NCBI GenBank assembly: GCA_937879855.1
Contig: CALFMO010000046.1
Location: 1-51,056, forward strand
Reading direction: 5' to 3'
DNA length: 51,056 nucleotides
Source: an uncultured Acidobacteriaceae bacterium
GTDB lineage: Bacteria > Acidobacteriota > Terriglobia > Terriglobales > Acidobacteriaceae
The notes beneath the pieces were generated by a model that was not told where the DNA came from, searched no databases, and saw only the letters and a list, made by a program, of their open reading frames with translations. Position numbers and translations under genes: made by a program. The number at the start of each line of letters is the position of its first letter. Positions within the stretch are counted from its first letter, which is position 1. Shown in pieces: positions 24,490-32,390 of this stretch.

Positions 24490-25884
24490 CTACACGAGGC
24501 CCTGGTCCAGCATGGCGTTGGCTACTTTTAGGAAGCCGCCGATGTTGGCGCCGTTTACCAGGTTGCCCGGCGTGCCGTATTTCTCGGCCGTTTCGAAGCA
24601 GTTCCGGTGAATGGCGATCATGATCTTGTGCAGACGATCGTCCACTTCCTCGCGAGTCCAGCTCAGGCGCGCGCTGTTCTGCGCCATTTCGAGACCGGAG
24701 GTGGCCACGCCGCCAGCATTCGCGGCTTTGGCCGGACCGTAGAGGATCTTGGCATCGAGGAACAGCTTGGTAGCGTCGAGCGTGCTGGGCATGTTCGCGC
24801 CCTCGGCGACCAGCTTGATGCCGTTCTTCAGCAGGTTCGCCGCATCTTTCGCGGTGATTTCGTTTTGCGTGGCGCTAGGGAAGGCGCAGTCCGCTTTGAT
24901 GTTCCAGAGCGGGTTGTGCTCCAGCTTGATGTCCGTGGGCATGAAGATCGCTTTTTTATAGTGATCGGCATAGTCGCGGATGCGTCCACGCTTCACGTTC
25001 TTCAGGTCGATGATAAAGGCCAGCTTCTCGCGATCGATGCCGTCGGGATCGTAGATGACACCGTTGGAATCAGACACCGTGATCGGCTTGGCGCCGAGAT
25101 CGAGCAGCTTTTCGACCGTGTATTGCGAGACGTTGCCGCTGCCGGAAACTAAGCAGAGCTTGCCTTCCAGCGTGTCTTTCTTCGTCTTGAGCATTTCGCT
25201 GGCGAAGTAGACGCAACCGTAGCCGGTGGCTTCGGGACGAATCAGCGAACCGCCCCAGCCCAAGCCCTTGCCGGTGAGAACGCCGGTGAATTCATTGCGC
25301 AGCCGCTTGTACTGGCCAAACAGGAAACCGATCTCCCGCCCGCCCACGCCGATGTCGCCGGCCGGGACGTCAGTGTCCGGTCCAATGTGACGCTGCAGTT
25401 CGGTCATGAAGCTTTGGCAGAAACGCATGACTTCGTTGTCGCTCTTGCCCTTGGGATCGAAATCGGATCCGCCCTTGCCGCCGCCCATGGGCAGTGTGGT
25501 GAGCGAATTCTTGAAGACCTGTTCGAACGCCAGGAACTTCAAGATGCCGAGGTTGACTGAGGGATGGAAGCGCAGCCCGCCCTTGTAGGGGCCAATGGCG
25601 CTGTTCATCTCAATACGGAAACCGCGGTTGATTTGGATTTCACCCTGATCGTCGAACCACGGCACGCGGAACATGATGACGCGCTCAGGCTCGACAATTC
25701 TTTCGAGCAGACGCGCGGATTGATATTCCGGATGCTTCGAGAGCACTAACCTTAGAGAATCGAAAACTTCTGCCACCGCCTGATGGAACTCGGGCTCGGC
25801 GGGGTTCTTCGCCTTCACACTGATCATCACGGATTCAATGTAGTCCCCGGGAGCCTTGACTCCAGGGTGTGTCAACACAGACAT
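24490..25884 (-). CDS. gdhA: Glutamate dehydrogenase, hexameric, probably NADP-specific
   Basis: Interconverts 2-oxoglutarate plus ammonia and glutamate. 464 residues from ATG 25884 behind GGAGGTAGGCCT, slightly longer than the 447-residue E. coli GdhA it resembles. Features: GPYKGGLRFHPSVNLGILKF (glutamate-binding Lys region), LPMGGGKGGSDFDPKGKSD with the catalytic Lys, DVPAGDIGVGGREIGFLFGQ, the nucleotide-binding LVSGSGNVSQYTVEKLLDLG, and KAANAGGVATSGLEMAQNSA. The Ser after GSGN and the overall class point to NADP(H) and a biosynthetic role. It is a single gene with a CRP/FNR-like palindrome 72-87 bases upstream. Downstream lie hairpins and repeats. Confidence 0.96.
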   Translation of the reverse strand: MSVLTHPGVKAPGDYIESVMISVKAKNPAEPEFHQAVAEVFDSLRLVLSKHPEYQSARLLERIVEPERVIMFRVPWFDDQGEIQINRGFRIEMNSAIGPYKGGLRFHPSVNLGILKFLAFEQVFKNSLTTLPMGGGKGGSDFDPKGKSDNEVMRFCQSFMTELQRHIGPDTDVPAGDIGVGGREIGFLFGQYKRLRNEFTGVLTGKGLGWGGSLIRPEATGYGCVYFASEMLKTKKDTLEGKLCLVSGSGNVSQYTVEKLLDLGAKPITVSDSNGVIYDPDGIDREKLAFIIDLKNVKRGRIRDYADHYKKAIFMPTDIKLEHNPLWNIKADCAFPSATQNEITAKDAANLLKNGIKLVAEGANMPSTLDATKLFLDAKILYGPAKAANAGGVATSGLEMAQNSARLSWTREEVDDRLHKIMIAIHRNCFETAEKYGTPGNLVNGANIGGFLKVANAMLDQGLV

Positions 25885-25955
25885 AGGCCTACCTCCGTAG
25901 GTACAACGTAAAGATAATTTCGTGGTTCATTGTCGTGTTTTGCGTGCGAGCCGAC

Positions 25956-25971
25956 TGTGATAATTCTCACC
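25956..25971. promoter_or_regulatory. CRP/FNR-type palindrome upstream of gdhA
   Basis: TGTGATAATTCTCACC contains GTGA-N6-TCAC and lies 72 bases before the gdhA start. It matches three other sites in the window. Function is inferred. Confidence 0.4.
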
Positions 25972-26146
25972 GGCGGGGGTGATTAAGGTCACGGAGAGTG
26001 GAGGTGGTGTGGAATGAGGAAGATGCGAGATGCTGCGGATAATGCTTTCGCGGGCACTGACTTGTTTCTCTTGCCTATTCTGAGCGCTCGGAGGAAAGTA
26101 TGCAATCACTTGGCAGGTTCGTGGAGCGGAGTCGATATGAAGCTTG

Positions 26147-26181
26147 TGCAATCAATGATTGCAATGATATCATTGATTGCA
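26147..26181. promoter_or_regulatory. Palindromic operator overlapping the antitoxin start codon
   Basis: Perfect 13-base inverted arms, TGCAATCAATGAT (26147-26159) and ATCATTGATTGCA (26169-26181), separated by nine bases that carry a further TGCAATGAT half-site. The right arm ends on the A of the antitoxin ATG. Another TGCAATCA occurs at 26101-26108. This is the expected form of an autoregulatory site bound by a ribbon-helix-helix antitoxin with its toxin. Confidence 0.75.
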
Positions 26182-26438
26182 TGGCCAGCATTACCATCCG
26201 CAATCTGGAAGAGACGACGAAGCGCAAGCTTAAGGTGCGCGCGGCGATCAATGGGCGATCCATGGAGCAGGAAGCGCGGGAGATTCTGAAGAGCGCGCTG
26301 AAATCTGTTCCGAAAAAACAAATGAATCTTGGAGAGGCGATCCATCGCCGGTTTGCGCGGCTGGGCGGCGTGGACCTCGAGCCCTTGCCCCGCGAATTCG
26401 TGCGCGACCCTGACTGGCTGAAAGATTGGAAAGAGTAA
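26181..26438 (+). CDS. Ribbon-helix-helix antitoxin, FitA/VapB type
   Basis: 85 residues from ATG 26181; the frame extends upstream to 26100 but that part is operator DNA. The N-terminus MASITIRNLEETTKRKLKVR followed by NGRSMEQEAREIL is the ribbon-helix-helix DNA-binding domain of FitA-like antitoxins. The C-terminal LEPLPREFVRDPDWLKDWKE would wrap and inhibit the toxin. It lies 12 bases before the PIN-domain toxin gene. Autoregulation through the overlapping palindrome is likely. Confidence 0.88.
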   Translation: MASITIRNLEETTKRKLKVRAAINGRSMEQEAREILKSALKSVPKKQMNLGEAIHRRFARLGGVDLEPLPREFVRDPDWLKDWKE

Positions 26439-26450
26439 TCAGCCTAGCCA

Positions 26451-26870
26451 GTGATCATTCTCGACACGAACGTCATCTCCGAACTGATGAAAGCCACGCC
26501 CGCTCCGGCCGTACTTGCCTGGATGTCGCTTCAACCGCCCGACGATCTCTTCATCAGCACAATCAGCATGGCTGAAATCTTGTTCGGTATTGAACTCCTT
26601 CAGAAGGGAAAGCGCCGTGAAGGTTTGCTTCGGGAAGCTGAAGTCACGTTCGCAAGAGATTTCGCCGGCAGAATCCTTGCTTTCGATGAAGGGGCTGCGC
26701 GCATGTTCGGATCGATTGTGGCGACCCGACGCATGCAAGGGCGTCCGATTGGAATCGCGGACGGACAAATTGCTGCGATCGCTAGATGCCGCCAGTCTAC
26801 CCTGGCGACCCGCGACACAAGTGATTTCGAGGGATGCGGAGTACAGTTGGTCAATCCGTGGGTCGGGTGA
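26451..26870 (+). CDS. PIN-domain ribonuclease toxin, FitB/VapC type
   Basis: 139 residues from GTG 26451. PIN-domain acidic residues are present: LDTNVISEL near the start (Asp5), SMAEILFGIELL (Glu), GRPIGIADGQIAA (Asp) and ATRDTSDFEGCGVQLVNPW at the end. These proteins are Mg-dependent endoribonucleases held inactive by the cognate antitoxin encoded just upstream. Length and motifs are normal, so the toxin looks intact. About 60 bases downstream lies a dispersed repeat, and the hyp operon converges from the right. Acquisition as a mobile addiction module is plausible, but no mobile element flanks it. Confidence 0.9.
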   Translation: MIILDTNVISELMKATPAPAVLAWMSLQPPDDLFISTISMAEILFGIELLQKGKRREGLLREAEVTFARDFAGRILAFDEGAARMFGSIVATRRMQGRPIGIADGQIAAIARCRQSTLATRDTSDFEGCGVQLVNPWVG

Positions 26871-26932
26871 AAGTTTTGGCGTTCTGCGCAAAGAGAAGAA
26901 CCTATGCGTTGAGCTGCGCAGGAAATTCCAGG

Positions 26933-26959
26933 GGTCCTTCGCTTCGCTCAGGATGACAG
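26933..26959. repeat. Dispersed repeat, TCCTTCGCTTCGCTCAGGA type (copy 2)
   Basis: Same core as 1488-1514 (GGTCCTTCGCTTCGCTCAGG then ATGACAG). It lies between the convergent toxin gene and hypE. Confidence 0.8.
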
Positions 26960-26981
26960 GACTATTTTGAGTGAACACTAC

Positions 26982-28052
26982 CTAGCAGATTCTGGGTAGC
27001 TGCTCGCCGCTTAGCATGTCGACGACGCGGTTGCCGCCGATGCGGCTTTGCAGGACCACGGTGCGGCCGGGACTTTCCTCTACTCTTCCAATGCAAACCG
27101 ACTCCTGCGAAACGGGAACCTTCCTCATGACTGCAACTGCTGCGTCTGCCTGCGCGGCTGGAACGAAGACGGCAAAGCGGCCCTCGTTGGCGACGTAGAG
27201 CGGATCGAGGCCGAGGATTTCACAGGCGCTCTGCACCGTTTCCTGAACCGGAATCAGACTTTCTTCCAGCTTGATCGCGATATTTCGGTCGGAGGCGATT
27301 TCGTTGAGCGTCGTGGCCAGGCCGCCGCGGGTCAGGTCGCGCAAGCAATGGATCTCGATACCGGCATTCAGCAAAGCTTCAACCGCCGGCCAGACTGATG
27401 CAGTGTCGCTGAGGATGGGCGACTCGAATTCGAGGCCTTCGCGCACGGAGAGGATGGCGATGCCATGGCGGCCGAGATCGCCGCTGACGATCACCGCGTC
27501 GCCGACCTGAACCGATGCGGGGCTGATCGTCTGCTTCACGTTCGCTTCGACCAGGCCGATGCCGGATGTGTTGACGAAAATTCCGTCACCCTTTCCTTTG
27601 TCGACGACTTTTGTATCGCCGGTAACCAATTGCACTCCCGCCTTGGCCGCAGATTCTTGCATGGATGCAACCACGGTGCGCAAGGTATCCATGGGGAGGC
27701 CTTCTTCGAGAATGAATCCGGCGCTGAGGTAGAGCGGGCGGGCGCCGCACATGGCGAGATCGTTGACTGTGCCGTAGATGGCGAGGTCGCCGATATTGCC
27801 GCCGGGAAAAATCAGCGGGTGCACGACGAATGAATCGGTGGTGAATGCCAGGCGCGAACCATTGACCGTCAAAACCGAGCCGTCGTGGCGCTGTTCGAGC
27901 ATGGGATTGCCGAAAGCCGGCATGAAAATCTTTTCGATGAGTTGGTGGGTGAGCCTTCCGCCGCCGCCATGCGCCAAGACGATGCGATCGTCAGCGACTC
28001 GGGGCACCGGACAACTCAGGTTGAATTCGGTCATGACCTTGACGTCTGCCAT
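26982..28052 (-). CDS. hypE: Hydrogenase maturation factor HypE (thiocarbamate/cyanide formation)
   Basis: 356 residues from ATG 28052; an internal ATG at 28034 is also possible. It dehydrates the carbamoyl group carried on its C-terminal Cys to thiocyanate, giving the CN ligands of the NiFe site with HypF and HypCD. Seen: LAHGGGGRLTHQLIEKIF, the AIR-synthase-type ATP motifs FTTDSFVVHPLIFPGGNIGD and VNDLAMCGARPLYLSAGFIL, LRDLTRGGLATTLNEIA, and the essential terminal PRIC. The start overlaps hypD by 62 bases. It is the last gene of the hydrogenase-maturation operon. Confidence 0.95.
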   Translation of the reverse strand: MADVKVMTEFNLSCPVPRVADDRIVLAHGGGGRLTHQLIEKIFMPAFGNPMLEQRHDGSVLTVNGSRLAFTTDSFVVHPLIFPGGNIGDLAIYGTVNDLAMCGARPLYLSAGFILEEGLPMDTLRTVVASMQESAAKAGVQLVTGDTKVVDKGKGDGIFVNTSGIGLVEANVKQTISPASVQVGDAVIVSGDLGRHGIAILSVREGLEFESPILSDTASVWPAVEALLNAGIEIHCLRDLTRGGLATTLNEIASDRNIAIKLEESLIPVQETVQSACEILGLDPLYVANEGRFAVFVPAAQADAAVAVMRKVPVSQESVCIGRVEESPGRTVVLQSRIGGNRVVDMLSGEQLPRIC

Positions 28053-29124
28053 AGTGGTAATAGGCCGCGCACGCACCCTCCGACGAAACCATGGGAGCGC
28101 CGAGCGGGTTCTCCGGCGTGCACTTCACCGCAAATGCCGGACACTCGTGAGGTTTCTTGATGCCTTGCAAAATCAGGCCGCTGATGCACTCCGGCGATTC
28201 GCGCGCGGGCTCGGCGGATGAGGGATAGCGGCGGTTGGCGTCGTACTTCTGGAAGCGGCCGCGCAACTGGAATCCGCTGACCGGTATTTCGCCGAGGCCG
28301 CGCCACTGGCGGTTTACCACTTCAAAGACTTCCGTGATGCGTTCCTGTGCCGGCCGATTCCCTTCCCGGCGAGTGGCGCGAACGTACTGGTTCTCGACCT
28401 CGTGACGGCCTTCTTCCAGTTGGCTGACCGTCATGAAAATGCCTTCGAGAATGTCGAGCGGTTCGAAGCCGGTGACGACGATTGGAACTCTATAACGCTC
28501 GGCGATAGGAAAATATTCTTCGTAACCCATGACGGTGCAGACGTGCCCCGCGGCCAGGAATCCCTGAACGACGCAACTCTCGGAGGACAGCAGCGCCTCC
28601 ATAGCGGGAGGAACGAGCACATGGGAGACGAGAAGCGAAAAATTGTCGACGTGATCATGGTCGGCTTGCCACGCGGCCATGGCGTTGGCGGGCGCCGTGG
28701 TTTCAAAGCCGACCGCAAAGAATACGACTTGCCGGTTGGGGTTCGTTTTGGCAAGTTTCAAGGCGTCGAGCGGCGAATAGACGATGCGAACGTCGGCGCC
28801 TTCAGCCTTGGCGTCGAATAGACTCTTCGAGGAACCGGGCACGCGTAGCATGTCTCCGAAGGAACAGAAGATCACTTCAGGGCGGCGCGCGATGGCAACG
28901 GCTTTGTCGATCAAATCGATCGGCGTCACGCAGACCGGGCAACCCGGGCCGTGAACCAGGGTGATTTCGTGGGGGAGCAAGTCTTCGAGGCCGCACTTGA
29001 CAATGGTGTGAGTTTGACCGCCACAGATTTCCATGACCGTCCAAGGGCGCGTTACTTTTTTCCAGATTTGCTGCGCGAGTTGGTCAGCAGCCTTTTGATC
29101 GCGATATTCACTGAGGAATTTCAC
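27991..29124 (-). CDS. hypD: Hydrogenase maturation factor HypD
   Basis: 377 residues. Iron-sulfur scaffold that, with HypC, carries the Fe(CN)2CO unit. Conserved Cys motifs are visible: MEICGGQTHTIVKCGLEDLL, VHGPGCPVCVTP, HVCTVMGYEEY, and the C-terminal CPAFAVKCTPENPLGAPMVS with SEGACAAYYHYGR. The reading frame runs about 17 residues past the usual end (after AYYHYGR) into hypE, giving an unusually long overlap. The start overlaps the end of hypC by 17 bases. Confidence 0.95.
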   Translation of the reverse strand: MKFLSEYRDQKAADQLAQQIWKKVTRPWTVMEICGGQTHTIVKCGLEDLLPHEITLVHGPGCPVCVTPIDLIDKAVAIARRPEVIFCSFGDMLRVPGSSKSLFDAKAEGADVRIVYSPLDALKLAKTNPNRQVVFFAVGFETTAPANAMAAWQADHDHVDNFSLLVSHVLVPPAMEALLSSESCVVQGFLAAGHVCTVMGYEEYFPIAERYRVPIVVTGFEPLDILEGIFMTVSQLEEGRHEVENQYVRATRREGNRPAQERITEVFEVVNRQWRGLGEIPVSGFQLRGRFQKYDANRRYPSSAEPARESPECISGLILQGIKKPHECPAFAVKCTPENPLGAPMVSSEGACAAYYHYGRRQGHDRIQPELSGAPSR

Positions 29125-29368
29125 CGAGTTCCTCCTTCAGCGTTCCAAGTTCTTCCAGGTACTTGAAGATACGCCGCGCTTCGTCCTCGTCGATAACGCT
29201 GATGGCAAAGCCCACGTGGACGAGAACATATTTTCCGATGACCGCTTCGGGAGTGTAGGCAAGGCTGACGTCTTTGCGGATGCCGCCGAAGTCAACCCGT
29301 CCGCGCCGGAAGGCGATGTCGCCGTCGTCCATAATCTCCACTACTCGACCTGGAACCGCGAGACACAT
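29108..29368 (-). CDS. hypC: Hydrogenase maturation chaperone HypC
   Basis: 86 residues from ATG 29368, with an AGGAGG-like site upstream (CCTCCT at 29375-29380 on the + strand). The start MCLAVPGRVVEI is the HypC signature, whose Cys2 binds the iron precursor. The body has FGGIRKDVSLAYTPEAVIG and KYVLVHVGFAISVIDEDEA, standard for the family. It delivers the Fe(CN)2CO unit to the hydrogenase large subunit. It follows hypF after a 115-base gap filled with hairpin repeats and overlaps hypD. Confidence 0.95.
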   Translation of the reverse strand: MCLAVPGRVVEIMDDGDIAFRRGRVDFGGIRKDVSLAYTPEAVIGKYVLVHVGFAISVIDEDEARRIFKYLEELGTLKEELGEIPQ

Positions 29369-29397
29369 TTTGGACCTCCTGGCGACCTTCAAGTAGT

Positions 29398-29458
29398 GCC
29401 GGCATCTTGCCGGCTGTCGCGAGGGCATCGTGCCCTCGCTGCGCGGGCGAGACGCCCA
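29398..29458. repeat. Row of three look-alike hairpins between hypF and hypC
   Basis: GCCGGCATCTTGCCGGC (29398-29414), GAGGGCATCGTGCCCTC (29421-29437) and CGGGCGAGACGCCC (29444-29457) share the plan NNGGC-loop-GCCNN with different outer bases. They lie inside an operon and lack U-tracts, so they resemble inserted REP-like units more than a terminator. Confidence 0.7.
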
Positions 29459-29483
29459 CGCAACAGCCGCCGGGACGGCAGCG

Positions 29484-31721
29484 CTACAACATCTTGCTCA
29501 TTACTACCTGGCCCAACGCAATTCCCCCGTCGTTGGGCGGAACCCGATGATGCGTATAAACGTCGAAGCCGCGGGATTCAAGGGCAGCGGCCGCGCGCTC
29601 CGTCAGATAACGGTTTTGAAAAACTCCACCGCTGAGTACAACTTGCTTCGGACCAGCCCGAGCGGCGACCTCCACGATCCAGTTAACCAATGCATTGTGA
29701 AATCGCGCCGCAATGAAAGGGGTGGCGACTCCAGCGCGTTTGTCATCCATTACCGCCATGATCAGAGGACCCCAGTTTCCGCTGGTTAGAGGATACGCCT
29801 CTTCCGTGCGCAAACGGCCAATTTCATTTTCGAGGAGCGTGGCAGCCTGGCCCTCAAAATGGTTTTGCTGAGCTACGCCGGTAATACTCGCGACTGCGTC
29901 GAATAGTCGGCCGACACTCGTCGTGGGCGCGACGTTGATGCCGCGTTCGAGCATATAGCGAATCTTCGCGTCATCCAATCGGGGATTCCCCGGAGATTTT
30001 GGGTGGACGACGGGATTTCCCGGTTCTGACGCGGTGGCCTCGCGGATTTCTCTCTCGACTTCGAAAATCAGGCTGGCAGCGGAGCGCCAGCCTTCGCGGA
30101 CCGCAGCATCGCCGCCCGGAAGGCCAAACGAACGAAGGTGCGCGATTCGTTGGAATTGGTTTCCTTCCACGTGAAAAAATTCGCCGCCCCAGATGGCACC
30201 CTCTAGGCCATATCCAGTGCCGTCCCATGAGACGCCGAGGTACGGTCCCTGCACATTATTTTCGGCCGCGCATGCGGCAACATGCGCCTGGTGATGCTGA
30301 ATGCGAATCAACGGAAGTCCGGATTTCTCGGCCCAATGGGTGGAGGCATAGTCGGGATGCAGATCGCAGGCTATGACCTCAGGCTTAAAACTATAAAGGC
30401 GGCACAAATCGTCAATCGCCTTCTCGAAGGCGGCGCGTGCCTCGAGAGTTTCGAGATCGCCGATGTGCTGGCTGAGGAAAACGTCCTGGCCCACGCCGAT
30501 GGCGACGGTATTCTTGAGATGGCCGCCGACAGCCAGCACCGGCGGAAGGCTCTCGGCGACGCGAATGCCAAGCGGGGCGTAGCCGCGGGCACGCCGCAGG
30601 ATTCCGGCGCGTCCGCGGGTGAGGCGAACTACCGAATCATCGCACGCCCGCACGATGGGGCGGTTGTGCATCAGAAAATGGTCGGCAATGTCTTTGAGGC
30701 GGAACTTCGCTTCGTCGTCGGCAATGGCGATGGGTTCGTCGCTGCGGTTACCGCTGGTGGCGATCAACGGGAAGCGGCATTCCTGCATCAGCAGATGATG
30801 CAGCGGCGAGTACGGCAGCATGACGCCGAGATAGGGCGAGCAGTGTGCGACGTTGGCGGCGATGTCGGTGCCCGGCTTGGGCTGCAACAGGACGATCGGC
30901 GCGGCTTGCGATTCGAGAAGCAGCACTTCCGCCGGCGAGATTTCGCAGTACGTTCGCGCCACTTCGAGCGAGGGCATCATCAGCGCGAAAGGTTTTTCTT
31001 CGCGATGCTTGCGCGCGCGCAGGCGTGCCACTGCTCCATGGTTGCGGGCGTCGACCAGAAGCTGAAATCCGCCAATGCCTTTGAGCGCGACGATTTCGCC
31101 TTGCAGGAGTGCTTCTACCGCATCTTCGATGGTGCCTTCGAGCTTCGGCCCGCACACAGGGCAGGCGTTGGGCTGCGCGTGAAAGCGACGGTTCGCAGGA
31201 TTCTCGTATTCTTCGCGACAGGCGGGACAGAGCGTGAACGTCCGCATCGTGGTGTTGGGACGGTCGTAGGGAATGTCGACGACGATGGTGTAGCGCGGTC
31301 CGCAGTTGGTGCAGTTGGTGAACGGGTATTCGAAACGGCGATTGTCGGGATCGAACAATTCCTCGCGGCAGTCAGTGCAAGTCGCAAGATCAGGGAGAAC
31401 ATTCACCGTCTTGCCGGAGTCGTGCTCGCTGGCAAGAATTTCGAAACGAGTGGACCCCTCGGCCGAAATCCAGGAAGATTCGTGGACAGTTACTACTGAG
31501 GCTTTTGGGCGCTCGTGCTCCAGGCGTTGCTCGAAACGGCTTAACTGTTCGGCAGGGCCTTCGACTTCTACTACAAGACCTGCAGATGAATTCAGCACCC
31601 ATCCGGTAAGGGATAATTCGGTGGCCATACGGTAGACGAAGGGGCGGAAACCGACTCCCTGAACGGCTCCGCGGAGAGTGATGCGCAGGCGTTGCATCGC
31701 GGGTTTTGCCGCAACCGTCAT
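29484..31721 (-). CDS. hypF: Carbamoyltransferase HypF
   Basis: 745 residues. Uses carbamoyl phosphate and ATP to carbamoylate the C-terminal Cys of HypE. Domains in order: acylphosphatase-like (about 10-100; LRGAVQGVGFRPFVYRMA), two zinc-finger-like motifs (CTDCREELFDP, FTNCTNCGPRY, CPACREEY, CPVCGPKLEG), a YrdC-like domain (about 205-390; VALKGIGGFQLLVDA, RKHREEKPFALM), and a Kae1-like C-terminal domain (IQHHQAHVAACAAEN, SWDGTGYGLEGAIWGGEF, VLSGGVFQN). All expected motifs are present. It begins 20 bases after the maturation protease gene, so it is co-transcribed with the hydrogenase. Confidence 0.96.
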   Translation of the reverse strand: MTVAAKPAMQRLRITLRGAVQGVGFRPFVYRMATELSLTGWVLNSSAGLVVEVEGPAEQLSRFEQRLEHERPKASVVTVHESSWISAEGSTRFEILASEHDSGKTVNVLPDLATCTDCREELFDPDNRRFEYPFTNCTNCGPRYTIVVDIPYDRPNTTMRTFTLCPACREEYENPANRRFHAQPNACPVCGPKLEGTIEDAVEALLQGEIVALKGIGGFQLLVDARNHGAVARLRARKHREEKPFALMMPSLEVARTYCEISPAEVLLLESQAAPIVLLQPKPGTDIAANVAHCSPYLGVMLPYSPLHHLLMQECRFPLIATSGNRSDEPIAIADDEAKFRLKDIADHFLMHNRPIVRACDDSVVRLTRGRAGILRRARGYAPLGIRVAESLPPVLAVGGHLKNTVAIGVGQDVFLSQHIGDLETLEARAAFEKAIDDLCRLYSFKPEVIACDLHPDYASTHWAEKSGLPLIRIQHHQAHVAACAAENNVQGPYLGVSWDGTGYGLEGAIWGGEFFHVEGNQFQRIAHLRSFGLPGGDAAVREGWRSAASLIFEVEREIREATASEPGNPVVHPKSPGNPRLDDAKIRYMLERGINVAPTTSVGRLFDAVASITGVAQQNHFEGQAATLLENEIGRLRTEEAYPLTSGNWGPLIMAVMDDKRAGVATPFIAARFHNALVNWIVEVAARAGPKQVVLSGGVFQNRYLTERAAAALESRGFDVYTHHRVPPNDGGIALGQVVMSKML

Positions 31722-31741
31722 GGCGTACCGCTTGGTCGATT

Positions 31742-32209
31742 CTAGTCTGGCGGCGCTTCGAGAAGCAGGAATTGTTGGACGAGCGCTTCAATCCGGGTGA
31801 CTAGAGCCGGGAGAGCGGCCTCGACCGCGGGAGATAGGGATTCTCCGTGATCAAAACAAGCGCCGGTTAGAGTGACCGAGAATGCATGGGTCCTGGCGCC
31901 GAAGAGTTGGTGGGCGAGTGCGACGATGGCGTCTGGTGAAAGTTGATGGGAGAAGCGGGGTTGGGTCTGCAGTGGCCGGATTTCCGCGGAGGAGATTTGT
32001 CCCGGTGGGCCGTTGTTGGCGGCGTCTACGAAGATCACGGCTTCACAGCGGTGGATGGTTTCGGCTAGTTCCGGGGTGAGTTGATGGATGCTGACGATCT
32101 CGACCTCATCGGAGGAAAATCTCCCTTGCAACGCGGCAGCGGCTCGCCATGCCACGCCATCGTCCGAGCGCATCGGATTTCCGTAGGCGATGATCAGGAC
32201 GCGGGCCAT
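31742..32209 (-). CDS. hoxW: NiFe-hydrogenase maturation endopeptidase (HoxW/HyaD family)
   Basis: 155 residues. Removes the C-terminal peptide of the large subunit after nickel insertion. The start MARVLIIAYGNPMRSDDGVAW is the family motif, with the Asp-Asp region and, in the middle, EAVIFVDAANNGPPG with the second metal-binding acidic residue. A later His (HAFSVTLTGACFDHGE) matches the third ligand region. It lies between hoxH and hypF. Its presumed target is the 25-residue tail after DPCLSCSTH in HoxH, encoded just upstream. The 180-base gap to hoxH contains a repeat cluster. Confidence 0.88.
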   Translation of the reverse strand: MARVLIIAYGNPMRSDDGVAWRAAAALQGRFSSDEVEIVSIHQLTPELAETIHRCEAVIFVDAANNGPPGQISSAEIRPLQTQPRFSHQLSPDAIVALAHQLFGARTHAFSVTLTGACFDHGESLSPAVEAALPALVTRIEALVQQFLLLEAPPD

Positions 32210-32268
32210 GAGTGGAGTCTATTTCGTTAACGAGCGCCATCCGTCGCGGAGCGTGCGTCTTAGCACTT

Positions 32269-32380
32269 CTTTCGCCCTTCTGGGGCTTGCAATTTACTGC
32301 TCGCTACCCCACGGCTTACGCCGTGGGCTGCCTTCTTCCGCCGCCCTTCGACTTCGCTCAGGGCAGGCTTTCGCGGCTAC
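32269..32380. repeat. Composite repeat between hoxH and the maturation protease gene
   Basis: It contains TTTCGCCCTTCTGGGGCTT, the intact palindrome CCCACGGCTTACGCCGTGGG (32308-32327), and GCCCTTCGACTTCGCTCAGG (32343-32362) followed by GCAGGC and TTTCGCGGC. The same units occur at 2238-2346, but there the CCCTTCGA...CTCAGGG unit sits inside the CCCACGG palindrome instead of beside it. Confidence 0.8.
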
Positions 32381-32390
32381 GCAAAGATCG

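Noticed and set aside
30282..31499. A 405-codon open frame on the + strand
   Set aside because: It is antisense to hypF, whose domains are all recognised.
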